Source: DAOTXL01 sp034435455
GTDB lineage: Bacteria; Chloroflexota; Anaerolineae; JAAYZQ01
Assembly: GCA_034435455.1 (NCBI GenBank)
Contig: DAOTXL010000127.1
Coordinates: 1 to 23,087 of the forward strand
Length of the DNA stretch: 23,087 bases
Direction of reading: 5' to 3'
Shown here: piece by piece, positions 13,486 to 20,967 of the stretch
Numbering within the stretch: the stretch's first letter is position 1
How the letters are laid out: every line of letters starts with the position of its first letter
The notes under the pieces: generated by a model
Databases searched by the model: none
Seen by the model: only the letters and a program-made list of their open reading frames with translations
Told to the model about the DNA's origin: nothing
Position numbers and translations under genes: made by a program

Positions 13486-14199
13486 GTGGATATGGATTTG
13501 AAATGGCAGGCTGCCTGCCGGGCGTTGGCCTGCGTGCGCAGCGGCATGGTCCTTGGCCTGGGCAGCGGGACGACAGCCGGCTGCTTTCTCGAACTGCTGG
13601 GCGAGCACCTGCAGACGGGCCAGGTGCGGGACATCCTGGCCGTGCCCACCTCTGAACAGACGGCCCGCCGCGCCCGGGCCCTGGGCATCCCCCTCACCAC
13701 TCTGGACGAGCTGGGGCAGGCCGCGGGCGGGCCCCTGCTGGACCTGGCGGTGGATGGTGCCGACGAGGTGGACCCCGACCTCAACCTCGTCAAGGGCCTG
13801 GGGAAGGCGCTGCTCCGGGAAAAGATCGTGGCGATCCACGCCGCGCGGTTTGTGGTGATGGTGGACGAATCCAAGCTGGTTCCCCGGCTGGGCCAGGGGC
13901 CGGTGCCGGTCGAGGTGGTGCCTTTTGGCGCCGAGGCAACCGTGCGCTGGCTGGCGACCTTGGGCTGCCATGCTGAGCTATGGCGCCAGGAGGACGGCTC
14001 GCCGGTGGTGACCGATAACGGCCACTACCTGGCCCGCTGCCGCTTCCCTGAGGGCATCGCGGACCCCCATTCCCTGGCCCGGACCCTGGCCGACCGTCCC
14101 GGTGTGGTTGAGCATGGCCTGTTCTTAGAGATGGCCAGTACGGTGCTGGTGGCCGGGACGCAGGGGGTCCGCGTGCTGGAACGGGGCCGGGGCGCCTGA
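13486..14199 (+). CDS. rpiA: Ribose-5-phosphate isomerase A
   Basis: Interconverts ribose 5-phosphate and ribulose 5-phosphate in the pentose phosphate pathway. GTG 13486 is preferred (SD GGAGGGG eight bases away) over ATG 13492; 237 residues. Motifs: LGLGSGTT (phosphate loop, about 23-30), PTSEQTARRA, DLAVDGADEVDPDLN and the active loop VKGLGKALLREKIV (Glu within REK is the catalytic acid/base). In most RpiA the loop is KGGGGAL, so KGLGKAL is a mild variation. Late motifs ETVRWL-like TVRWL and GIADP, EHGLFLEMA are as expected. It is unrelated in sequence to the RpiB of the BMC cluster. Its neighbour fba supports a central-sugar role. Confidence 0.93.
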   Translation: MDMDLKWQAACRALACVRSGMVLGLGSGTTAGCFLELLGEHLQTGQVRDILAVPTSEQTARRARALGIPLTTLDELGQAAGGPLLDLAVDGADEVDPDLNLVKGLGKALLREKIVAIHAARFVVMVDESKLVPRLGQGPVPVEVVPFGAEATVRWLATLGCHAELWRQEDGSPVVTDNGHYLARCRFPEGIADPHSLARTLADRPGVVEHGLFLEMASTVLVAGTQGVRVLERGRGA

Positions 14200-14232
14200 C
14201 CATTCCGATAGCCCAGAGCCGGAAGCCTCCGG

Positions 14233-14261
14233 TTGACAAACAGGGCCGTTGGGTGTACAAT
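14233..14261 (+). promoter_or_regulatory. Predicted consensus promoter for the winged-helix regulator and degV
   Basis: TTGACA (14233-14238), 17-bp spacer and TACAAT (14256-14261). A weak hairpin (14217-14223 with 14228-14234, one G-U pair) just before it may end rpiA transcripts. Confidence 0.75.
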
Positions 14262-14308
14262 GCCCTGGAAAGTTTGGTTTTTTGGGAAGCACAGAGGGGG
14301 AGAGTAAC

Positions 14309-15028
14309 GTGAAACAGGGTTTCAGGCTGACCGCCCGGCAGCGGGCTTTTCTGGACAAGCTGCTGGAGTTGTATCGGGAGCACCATGGCCCTGTCCACTA
14401 CTCGGACGTGGCGGAGCGGCTGGGGGTCAACCGTTTTTCGGCCTACGACATGCTCAAGGTGCTGGAAAAGAAGGGGTTGGCCTCGTCCAGCTATGCGCTG
14501 GCGGCCGGGCATTCCGGCCCGGGCCGGACGATGATCGTCTTTGAGCCGACTGCCCGGGCAGCCGGGATGCTGGTCCGCAATGGCGAGGGCTTGCCGCTGG
14601 GGGCGGACTGGCAGAACGTGCGGGAGCGGGTGTTGAAAAAGCTGCGCGCTGCCCGCGACGCGAACTACCGGGAGGTGCTCAACGATCTGCTGGCCCGCCT
14701 GCCGGAAGCCAAAGCTCCCCTGACCTTTTGCGCCGAAATGATCGGCGTCTTGTTGCTGAACATGCAACGGGCCAGGGCCCGGGCCGGGGAGCTGAACCCG
14801 TTCCGGGCGTTGGCGGCGTTGCGCAGCGGCGACGACGCCGGGCTGGAGGCGCTGGCGGGCCTGAGCGTGGGGGCTACCCTCTCGGCCGAGGACGACGTCG
14901 GGCCTTCCCTCACCCACCGGTTGCTGGAAAACGCCCGCCGTTATCAGGCCAGCCTGTCCCGGCTGAGCACCGAGGCCCGTGCAGCGCTGGCCCAGTTCCT
15001 GGAAGAGGCGCTGGAGGCGCTGGACTGA
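14309..15028 (+). CDS. Winged helix-turn-helix transcriptional regulator
   Basis: 239 residues from GTG 14309 with SD AGGGGGAG; the earlier in-frame start at 14249 lies within the promoter. The N-terminal domain (about 5-60) reads as a winged helix: LTARQRAFLDKLLELYREH, then HYSDVAERLGVNRFSAYDMLKVLEKKGLASSSY, in which the SAYDMLKVLEKKGL part is the recognition helix and start of the wing, as in DtxR/MarR-like proteins. The long C-terminal part is helical and Ala/Leu/Arg-rich with no metal- or ligand-binding motif that I recognise. It lies 25 bp before degV and is probably cotranscribed with it. Its target is unknown. Confidence 0.75.
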   Translation: MKQGFRLTARQRAFLDKLLELYREHHGPVHYSDVAERLGVNRFSAYDMLKVLEKKGLASSSYALAAGHSGPGRTMIVFEPTARAAGMLVRNGEGLPLGADWQNVRERVLKKLRAARDANYREVLNDLLARLPEAKAPLTFCAEMIGVLLLNMQRARARAGELNPFRALAALRSGDDAGLEALAGLSVGATLSAEDDVGPSLTHRLLENARRYQASLSRLSTEARAALAQFLEEALEALD

Positions 15029-15053
15029 TTTCACGTGGGGGAAAGGAGATGCC

Positions 15054-15893
15054 ATGATCAAGATCGTGACCGATTCTACCGCTTACCTGCCGGCGGGGAC
15101 CGTCCGCCGCTATGACATCCGCGTCGTGCCCCTGTATGTCCATTTCGGCGCCGAGGCGTTCAAAGAGGGGATGGAGCTGTCGAATGTGGCGTTTTACGAC
15201 CGGCTGCGGGAATCGCCCGTATTGCCCACCACCTCTCAGCCGTCGGCCGGCGAATTCTTGCAGGTGTTCCAGGAGCTGGTCGAGGCCGGGCACGAGGTCA
15301 TCGCCCTGACGATCTCCAGCAAACTGAGCGGCACCTGGAATTCGGCCATAGCGGCCAGAGAGATGTTGCCCCAGGCCGGCATCAGTGTCGTGGATTCGCT
15401 GTCCACTTCGGTCGGGCTCCAGTTGATGGTCGAGGCAGCCGTGGAACTGGTGGCCGCCGGGGCCACGCGCCAGGAGGTGGTCGCGCGGATCGAAGAGATC
15501 AAACCCGGGATGTATATCCTGTTCATGGTGGATACGCTGGAATATCTGGCCAAGGGGGGGCGTATCGGCAATGCCAGGGCCTTCCTGGGGACGATGCTCA
15601 AGATCAAGCCGATCCTGGTCCTGAAGGAAGGCGTGATCGAACCGTTGGAGCAGGTGCGTTCCAGGCCAAAGGCCCTGGCCCGTATCCTTGACCTGGTCGA
15701 GGAGCATCTGGGCGAGCGGGGTCCTCAGGCCAGGGTGGCCGTGGCCCAGGCGCTGGTGCCGGAAGAAGCCGGGCGCATCGCCCAGGAACTCCAGGCCCGG
15801 CTGGGCTGCCGTCCGCCGGTCGTGGCCGAGGTCGGTCCGGTGATCGGCACCCACACCGGACCGGGCGTGATCGGCGTGGCCGCCTACGCCTGA
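15054..15893 (+). CDS. DegV family fatty-acid-binding protein
   Basis: 279 residues from ATG 15054 (SD AAAGGAG). The family binds fatty acids, and FakB members deliver them to the fatty acid kinase FakA. The start MIKIVTDSTAYLP, the TSQPSAGEF segment (about 61-69), ISSKLSGTWNSA (about 84-95), and the RIGNARAFLGTMLKIKPIL region (about 164-182) are the family landmarks, and GTHTGPGVIGVA ends the protein. No fatty acid kinase (DAK2-type) gene is present in the window. It ends only 9 bp before the convergent RNase J gene, with no clear terminator between. Confidence 0.93.
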   Translation: MIKIVTDSTAYLPAGTVRRYDIRVVPLYVHFGAEAFKEGMELSNVAFYDRLRESPVLPTTSQPSAGEFLQVFQELVEAGHEVIALTISSKLSGTWNSAIAAREMLPQAGISVVDSLSTSVGLQLMVEAAVELVAAGATRQEVVARIEEIKPGMYILFMVDTLEYLAKGGRIGNARAFLGTMLKIKPILVLKEGVIEPLEQVRSRPKALARILDLVEEHLGERGPQARVAVAQALVPEEAGRIAQELQARLGCRPPVVAEVGPVIGTHTGPGVIGVAAYA

Positions 15894-15902
15894 ACCGGGG
15901 CC

Positions 15903-17546
15903 CTACACTTCCATCACCACCGGCAGGATCATCGGCCGGCGCCTGGTTTGGTTGTAAAGGAATTCGCTCAGGGAATCCTTGATCTTGGCGTTGAGGGCTG
16001 CCTTGGGCCCACCATGTTCCAGGGCCCGTAGCACCTGCTGCGCCGCCTCTTCGATCAGGTCCCCCGCTTCGCGGATGTAGACAAACCCCCGCGTGATAAT
16101 ATCCGGCCCTTCCAGCACTTCGCCGGTGTCGGCATCCACGGCCAGCACGACCACCACGAAGCCATCGCGGGAGAGCAGGTGCCGGTCGCGGAGGACGACG
16201 TTGCCCACGTCGCCCACCCCCAGGCCATCCACCAGCACGTGGCCCTCGCTCACCCGGCCGTTGACCCGCCCCCAATCGGGACCGAACTCCAGCACCTGCC
16301 CGCTTTCCACGATAAAGATATTCTCCGGGGGGATGCCCACCTCCTGGGCCATCCGGGCGTGGAGGACCAGATGGCGGTATTCGCCGTGGAGCGGCACGAA
16401 AAAGCGGGGTCGGACGAGATTGAGCATCAGTTTGTGCTCCTCGCGGCTGGCATGGCCGGAGACGTGGACCCTGGCCCGCTCGTGGTAATAGACCTCGGCC
16501 CCGGCGCGGAACAGGTTGTTGAGGGTGCGGTTGACCAGCTCCTCGTTGCCGGGGATGGCCGTGGAGGAGACGATGACGCTGTCGCCGGGGCGGATGTTCA
16601 CCTGGCGATGTTCCCCCAGGGCCATGCGCACCAGCGCCGAGGTCGGTTCGCCCTGGCTGCCGGTGCAGGCGATGGCCACCTGATGGGGCGGCAGGTTGTT
16701 CATCTGCTGGGGGGTCAACAGTTCGTCGGGGGAGATGTCCAGGTAGCCCAACTCGGCGGCCTTTTTGGCGTAGCTGAGCATCGAACGGCCGACAATGCCC
16801 ACCCGCCGCCGGTATTTGCGGGCCATGTCCACCACCTGCTGGATGCGGGAGATGTTGGAGGCAAAGGTGGCGACGATGATCCGCCCCCTGGCCTGAGCAA
16901 AGATCCGGTCGAATGTCTCGGCCACCACCTGTTCCGAGGGGGTTTGCCCGTCGGTTTCGGCATTGGTCGAGTCGGACAGGAGCACCAGGACGCCCCGTCC
17001 GCCCAGGGCGGCCAGCCTGGCAAAATCGGTCAGCTGGCCATCTACCGGCGTCTGGTCGAACTTGAAATCGCCTGAATGGACGACCAGGCCCACCGGTGTG
17101 GTGATGCCCAGCCCCACGCCATCGGGGATGGAATGGCAGACGTGGAAAAATTCCACGGTGAACGGGGCCAGGTCCAGCACATCGGCAGGGGTGATGGGGT
17201 GCAGTTCGACGTCGGTCCGGTGAAATTCCCGCAACCGGACCTCAATCAGGCCCAGGGTCAGGCGCGTGGCGTAGATAGGGGCCTGGACCTGCTGCATCAG
17301 GTAGGGCAAGGCGCCGATGTGGTCTTCGTGGCCGTGGGTGACGACGATCGCCCGGACGCGGTCCCGCCGCTCGAACACATAGTTCATGTCGGGGATGACG
17401 ATGTCAATGCCCGGCATGTCGCTTTCCGGGAACATCAGGCCGCAGTCCACGATCAACAACTGGCCGTCATATTCAAAGACGGTCATGTTCTTGCCGATCT
17501 GGCCAACACCGCCCAGGGGGATGATGCGCAGAAGGTTCTCGGACAT
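15903..17546 (-). CDS. rnj: Ribonuclease J
   Basis: A 5'-3' exo- and endoribonuclease of mRNA decay and rRNA maturation. ATG 17546 with SD AGGAG; 547 residues, normal for RNase J. The metallo-beta-lactamase core has the HxHxDH motif HGHEDHIG (71-78), then HSGDFKFD and SDSTNAE; the beta-CASP part has ATFASNISRIQQ, TGSQGEPTSAL and VSGHASREEH; LHGEYRHL follows, and the C-terminal domain ends the protein. A much longer reading frame reaches 18428 but crosses the uracil-DNA glycosylase gene in another frame and is not the real start. It sits 62 bp downstream of that gene in the same direction. Confidence 0.96.
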   Translation of the reverse strand: MSENLLRIIPLGGVGQIGKNMTVFEYDGQLLIVDCGLMFPESDMPGIDIVIPDMNYVFERRDRVRAIVVTHGHEDHIGALPYLMQQVQAPIYATRLTLGLIEVRLREFHRTDVELHPITPADVLDLAPFTVEFFHVCHSIPDGVGLGITTPVGLVVHSGDFKFDQTPVDGQLTDFARLAALGGRGVLVLLSDSTNAETDGQTPSEQVVAETFDRIFAQARGRIIVATFASNISRIQQVVDMARKYRRRVGIVGRSMLSYAKKAAELGYLDISPDELLTPQQMNNLPPHQVAIACTGSQGEPTSALVRMALGEHRQVNIRPGDSVIVSSTAIPGNEELVNRTLNNLFRAGAEVYYHERARVHVSGHASREEHKLMLNLVRPRFFVPLHGEYRHLVLHARMAQEVGIPPENIFIVESGQVLEFGPDWGRVNGRVSEGHVLVDGLGVGDVGNVVLRDRHLLSRDGFVVVVLAVDADTGEVLEGPDIITRGFVYIREAGDLIEEAAQQVLRALEHGGPKAALNAKIKDSLSEFLYNQTRRRPMILPVVMEV

Positions 17547-17608
17547 GGGAGTGCTCCTGGTGTGATCGTCTGCCCGGAGGAATGGTGGCCCAGGCAACCG
17601 TCGGGCTG

Positions 17609-18211
17609 TCAGAACAGGCTGAGTTGCTGGGCCTGAGGGGGCTTGGGTGGTTCCTCCTGGATCTCGAGTCCGGCCAGGAGTTGAGGGATTTTCAAGATAT
17701 CCTCCTCTACGATGCTCCGCCAGCGGGGCTGGTGCAGGGCGGCGGCCGGGTGGAACATCGGGTAGTAGATCACATGGCCCACCCGCTTGGCCTGGCCGTG
17801 GATGCGGGAGATGGAGGCGCCGGGGAAGTAGCGGGCCATGGAGAAACGCCCCAGGGTGACGATCAGGCGGGGCCGGATCAGGTCGATCTGCCGGTCCAGG
17901 TAGGGCCGGCAGGCCTCGATCTCTTCCGGCAACGGGTCCCGGTTGGCCGGAGGCCGGCACTTGATCACATTCCCAATATATACCTCTTCTCTTCTCAGGC
18001 CAATTCTTTGCAGCAGCTCGTCCAGGTACTGGCCGGCTGCGCCCACAAAGGGCCGCCCCAGCCGGTCTTCGTGAAAGCCAGGGGCCTCGCCGATGAACAT
18101 AATATCGGCGTGTTCCGGCCCCTCGCCCGGCACGGCGTTGGTCCGCCCCTGGGCCAGGATGCATTTCCGGCAGGTGCGAATTTCGTTGTAGAGGTCGGTG
18201 AGTTCGGACAA
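17609..18211 (-). CDS. Family 4 (4Fe-4S) uracil-DNA glycosylase
   Basis: Removes uracil from DNA in base excision repair. I choose TTG 18211 (SD AAGGAG), giving 200 residues and the usual N-terminus LSELTDLYNEIRTC; the longer ATG 18274 start would translate the heptamer repeat. The iron-sulfur cysteines are CRKC (about 14-17), Cys in IKCRPPANRDP and Cys in EACRPYL. The uracil pocket motif is GEAPGFHEDRLGRPFVG, and HPAAALH is the late motif. All four cysteines are present, so it looks functional. It probably shares a transcript with the zinc-ribbon gene upstream and RNase J downstream. Confidence 0.93.
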   Translation of the reverse strand: MSELTDLYNEIRTCRKCILAQGRTNAVPGEGPEHADIMFIGEAPGFHEDRLGRPFVGAAGQYLDELLQRIGLRREEVYIGNVIKCRPPANRDPLPEEIEACRPYLDRQIDLIRPRLIVTLGRFSMARYFPGASISRIHGQAKRVGHVIYYPMFHPAAALHQPRWRSIVEEDILKIPQLLAGLEIQEEPPKPPQAQQLSLF

Positions 18212-18224
18212 TGGGCCACTCCTT

Positions 18225-18252
18225 TCGTGAAGCGTAAAACGTAAAGCGTAAA
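18225..18252. repeat. Four-unit heptamer repeat with inverted copy
   Basis: The units TCGTGAA, GCGTAAA, ACGTAAA and GCGTAAA run on plus. A degenerate inverted set follows at about 18266-18284 (minus-strand CAGTAAA, CTGTGAA, ACGTCCC) and contains the stop of the zinc-ribbon gene. The element sits just upstream of the uracil-DNA glycosylase SD. Confidence 0.7.
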
Positions 18253-18277
18253 GAGTTGGTGGGGGACGTTTCACAGT

Positions 18278-18901
18278 TTACTGTTTGGCACCACACTCCG
18301 GGCAGAATTTGACATGGGCCGGGACCTCGGCGCCGCATTCCGGGCAGGTCTTTTGGGTGGAAAGCCTGGCGCCGCATTCCGGGCAGAATTTGGCGCCGGG
18401 CACCAGCGAGGCGCCACACTGCGGGCAACCGCCGGTGATCCTGGTTTTGAACCGTTCCTTGCGCACGTATTGGACTTCGCGGGCCGCCTCGCGCCCCTGC
18501 TCTGCTTCCGCCTCCACCTGGGCGGCGGCGAACTCGGCCTCCAGGTCGGGGGCGCAGTCTTTACATAACCCGCGCTCGGGGTTCCAGCAGGCATCGTCCA
18601 CCCACTGGCTGCAGCGCCGACACTGCTTGAAATAGGGCATCGCTTCCTTCACCGCCCGTTCAAAGGCCTGATCGTGGGCCCGCTCCCAGGCGGCGGAATG
18701 CACCCGGTCCCCGGCTGCGGCGATGTTGCCCAACAGCCCGCCGAACAGGCTGCCGGCCGCGTCCAACGCCTCGCTGACCAGGCCGGTGGCCGAAGCCTGG
18801 AATTCGGTCCGGTAGCCGCTGCCGCACCGGTCGCAAAAGAACTCGAATTGGAAGCCGCGCTCGGTGCTTTCGTCCTCATAGTTCCGCACGAACTTGATCA
18901 T
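18278..18901 (-). CDS. Multi-zinc-ribbon protein, function unknown
   Basis: 207 residues from ATG 18901 (SD GAAAGGAG). An N-terminal ribbon is FFCDRCGSGYRTEF (about 21-34). A Gly/Ala-rich helix-prone part (about 36-65, SLFGGLLGNIAAAG) may contact membrane or another protein. A middle Cys cluster is CRRCSQWVDDACW and GLCKDCAPDLE. A charged helix about 122-150 leads to two C-terminal ribbons, CPQCGASLVPGAKFCPECG and CPECGAEVPAHVKFCPECG, of the double-zinc-ribbon type. No catalytic residues are seen. It is probably a scaffold or adaptor. A promoter lies at 18959-18987. Confidence 0.8.
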   Translation of the reverse strand: MIKFVRNYEDESTERGFQFEFFCDRCGSGYRTEFQASATGLVSEALDAAGSLFGGLLGNIAAAGDRVHSAAWERAHDQAFERAVKEAMPYFKQCRRCSQWVDDACWNPERGLCKDCAPDLEAEFAAAQVEAEAEQGREAAREVQYVRKERFKTRITGGCPQCGASLVPGAKFCPECGARLSTQKTCPECGAEVPAHVKFCPECGAKQ

Positions 18902-18958
18902 CTCTCACTCCTTTCTGTGAGGGGCTTGCCGTTGACGGGTCGCTCCCCGCCCGGGTGC

Positions 18959-18987
18959 ATTTTACCCCAAACGCTTCATTTTGTCCA
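18959..18987 (-). promoter_or_regulatory. Predicted promoter for the zinc-ribbon gene
   Basis: On minus, TGGACA (18987-18982), 17-bp spacer and TAAAAT (18964-18959), overlapping the 3' end of rimI. Confidence 0.55.
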
Positions 18988-19605
18988 GCCGATTTGCTTC
19001 GGGTCGGCGGCTGCGGTGGCCTGCAGGCGGGCGTACAGCTCACGGCGACGCCGGTCCAGGTTGGCCTGGAAGGTGGGGGTGTCGAAGGGTGGGGTGGCCA
19101 TCAGGTAGGCGTCTTCGTTGTTGTCGGAGTAGTAGTGCCGTTGCCGCGACTCGACCTCGAAACCGTATTTGCGGTACAGCCCCTGGGCTGCCTGGTTCGA
19201 GACCCGGACCTCCAGGGTGGCCCGCCGGGCACCGAGCCTGTCGCCACGTTCCAGCAGGGAGAGCAGCAACAGTTCCCCCAGCCCTCGCCTGCGCCACCGG
19301 GGGTGGACGGCGATGGTGGCCACGTGGGCCTCGTCCACCAGCAGCCAGAAACCGGCATAGCCCAGCACCGGGCCGGGTTGTCCGGCCCGGAACCGGCGGA
19401 ACCGGCGGAGCCAGCGGGCCGGCCAACGACCGGCAGGGGGCGCGGCCCGGACCACCACCATCGTGCTGTGCCTGTTTTCGGTGATTTCGTAGCGGTAGGC
19501 CCGCACCGACCAGGGCAGGCTGAAGGAGGCCTGCTCGATCTCCATCACCTGGTCCAGGTCGGTCAAAGCCATCGGTTCGACCACGTAGGGCAGATCCTCG
19601 GACAT
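18976..19605 (-). CDS. rimI: RimI-like GNAT N-acetyltransferase
   Basis: Predicted to acetylate a protein N-terminus (RimI acts on ribosomal protein S18). 209 residues from ATG 19605, three bases after the tsaB stop, with no strong SD, so coupling to tsaB is likely. The acetyl-CoA loop is RRRGLGELLL (about 104-113), preceded by ATIAVHPRW, and NQAAQGLYRKYGFEVESRQRHYY is the typical C-terminal GNAT part. It is longer than usual (about 150): there is an Arg/Trp/Pro-rich insert at 53-79 and a tail after about 175. The tsaE-tsaB-rimI order is conserved in many bacteria. Confidence 0.88.
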   Translation of the reverse strand: MSEDLPYVVEPMALTDLDQVMEIEQASFSLPWSVRAYRYEITENRHSTMVVVRAAPPAGRWPARWLRRFRRFRAGQPGPVLGYAGFWLLVDEAHVATIAVHPRWRRRGLGELLLLSLLERGDRLGARRATLEVRVSNQAAQGLYRKYGFEVESRQRHYYSDNNEDAYLMATPPFDTPTFQANLDRRRRELYARLQATAAADPKQIGWTK

Positions 19606-19608
19606 CGG

Positions 19609-20271
19609 TTACGGGTTGTGCAGGTAGATGGGCGACAGGGTGGCAGGGTCATCGGCGTCGCCCCGTTTCAGGCGCTCCCAGCCCAGCTCGGCGAGGAAGG
19701 CGGCGCGGCGCAGCGACGCGGCCGGCGAGGCGACGATCGCCGTCAGCCCCAACCGCCGGTGGATCAGGTCGGCGTCCTGGGCGCCGAGCTCGCCGCAAAA
19801 GAGCGCCGGCTCTCCGACCCGGTTGCACAGCTCCTCCAGCGTGGTCAACAGGTGGGACCCCTGCTGGCGCCACAGCCCGCGGCGGCGGAGGTAGTAGCCG
19901 GCGCAGATCCGCCCCCGCCCGGCCTGGAGAATGGCCCAGATGGGCAGCGATTGGGCCGTGTGCGGCTGGATCACCACTTCCAGGGTGGGGATGCCGACGA
20001 CCGGCAGGCGGCAGGCCAGGGCCAATCCCTTGGCCAGGCCCAGGCCGATGCGCAGGCCGGTAAAGGAACCGGGGCCCAGGCTGACCACCAGGCCGGACAG
20101 GCTGGCCGGGGATAGCTTTTGCTGCTCCATCAGGCGTACCAGGCGGGGCATCAGCTCGACGGTGTGGTTTTCAGAGGAATGCCAGGTCTCTTCGCCCAGG
20201 ATCCAACCGTGTGCCCCGTCGTACAGCGCCACGCTTGCCAGGCGCGTCGCCGTGTCAATGGCCAGCAACAT
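19609..20271 (-). CDS. tsaB: tRNA threonylcarbamoyladenosine biosynthesis protein TsaB
   Basis: Part of the t6A37 modification complex with TsaD and TsaE. 220 residues from ATG 20271, seven bases after the tsaE stop (SD GGAG). The N-terminus LLAIDTATRLASVAL and the segment SLGPGSFTGLRIGLGLAKGLAL (about 66-87) with GIPTLEVV are the TsaB/ASKHA hallmarks. The C-terminal half is diverged, as usual. TsaD is not in this window. Confidence 0.95.
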   Translation of the reverse strand: MLLAIDTATRLASVALYDGAHGWILGEETWHSSENHTVELMPRLVRLMEQQKLSPASLSGLVVSLGPGSFTGLRIGLGLAKGLALACRLPVVGIPTLEVVIQPHTAQSLPIWAILQAGRGRICAGYYLRRRGLWRQQGSHLLTTLEELCNRVGEPALFCGELGAQDADLIHRRLGLTAIVASPAASLRRAAFLAELGWERLKRGDADDPATLSPIYLHNP

Positions 20272-20277
20272 CTTGTC

Positions 20278-20781
20278 TCATACTCCAAAGGCGCTCTGGC
20301 GGAACCGGTACAGCAGTTCGTCGTAGCGGGTTCCGCAGGCCCGCATGACGATCCCTCGCTTGCTGGTATCCAGGTGGCGCAGGGTGATCCACAGCCGTTC
20401 CCGCGGCAGGATCGAGGCGATCCGTTCGGCCCATTCGATCAGGCACACCCCCTCGCCGTGCAGGTAATCGTCCAGGCCGAAAGCCCAGGCCTCGTTCACC
20501 GGCGTGTCCAAGCGGTAGAGGTCAATGTGGTAGAGGGGCGGGGCCGGGGGGGGAGGCCGGTGCTCGGCCACCAGGGTGAAGGTCGGGCTGACGATCGGCC
20601 CCCCGATCCCCATCCCCCGCCCGATCCCCTGCGCCAGGCAGGTCTTGCCCGTGCCCAGTTCGCCCTCCAGGCAGATCAGATCGCCGGCCTGGAGCAGGGC
20701 CCCCAGGCGTGCCCCAAACCGTTGGGTCTGGCTTGGGCTGTGGCTGATAAAGTCCAATGTGTGCTCGTCCAAGATCGGCAT
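20278..20781 (-). CDS. tsaE: tRNA threonylcarbamoyladenosine biosynthesis ATPase TsaE
   Basis: 167 residues from ATG 20781 with a modest SD (AAAGG); the longer frame upstream reaches into the promoter. Walker A is GELGTGKT (40-47), followed by the SPTFTLV switch (about 65-71) and HIDLYRLD, and LIEWAERI near residue 120, all typical of the TsaE P-loop ATPase that drives t6A synthesis. First gene of tsaE-tsaB-rimI. Confidence 0.95.
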   Translation of the reverse strand: MPILDEHTLDFISHSPSQTQRFGARLGALLQAGDLICLEGELGTGKTCLAQGIGRGMGIGGPIVSPTFTLVAEHRPPPPAPPLYHIDLYRLDTPVNEAWAFGLDDYLHGEGVCLIEWAERIASILPRERLWITLRHLDTSKRGIVMRACGTRYDELLYRFRQSAFGV

Positions 20782-20828
20782 CCGTGCGCTACCTTTGCTG
20801 CGACTCCCCAGGCTGATTGCCTGAAGGT

Positions 20829-20854
20829 GCCTGGCCCGTGCAAAAGTGCCAGGC
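20829..20854 (-). other. Hairpin in the tsaE leader
   Basis: GCCTGGC (20829-20835) and its exact complement GCCAGGC (20848-20854) form a 7-bp stem with a 12-nt loop in the roughly 93-nt leader of tsaE. No function is known. Confidence 0.4.
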
Positions 20855-20881
20855 CCATGGGTAGTTGCCCTCCGCTTTGCT

Positions 20882-20910
20882 ATTATACACCTTTTGTCAG
20901 CAAACGACAA
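20882..20910 (-). promoter_or_regulatory. Predicted promoter for tsaE-tsaB-rimI
   Basis: On minus, TTGTCG (20910-20905), 17-bp spacer and TATAAT (20887-20882). Confidence 0.7.
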
Positions 20911-20914
20911 GCAT

Positions 20915-20944
20915 TTGACCAGAACTGGACTTGTGTGGTATCAT
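20915..20944 (+). promoter_or_regulatory. Predicted promoter for the metallophosphoesterase gene
   Basis: TTGACC (20915-20920), 18-bp spacer and TATCAT (20939-20944). Its -35 lies 4 bp from the -35 of the divergent tsaE promoter, giving a leader of only about 17 nt. Confidence 0.6.
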
Positions 20945-20967
20945 TTCCTTTCGAGATTGGGAATCGT

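Noticed and set aside
15903..18428. A single very long minus-strand frame (over 800 codons) across RNase J and upstream
   Set aside because: Only the part from ATG 17546 matches RNase J and has an SD. The upstream part lies over the uracil-DNA glycosylase gene and a repeat in another frame.
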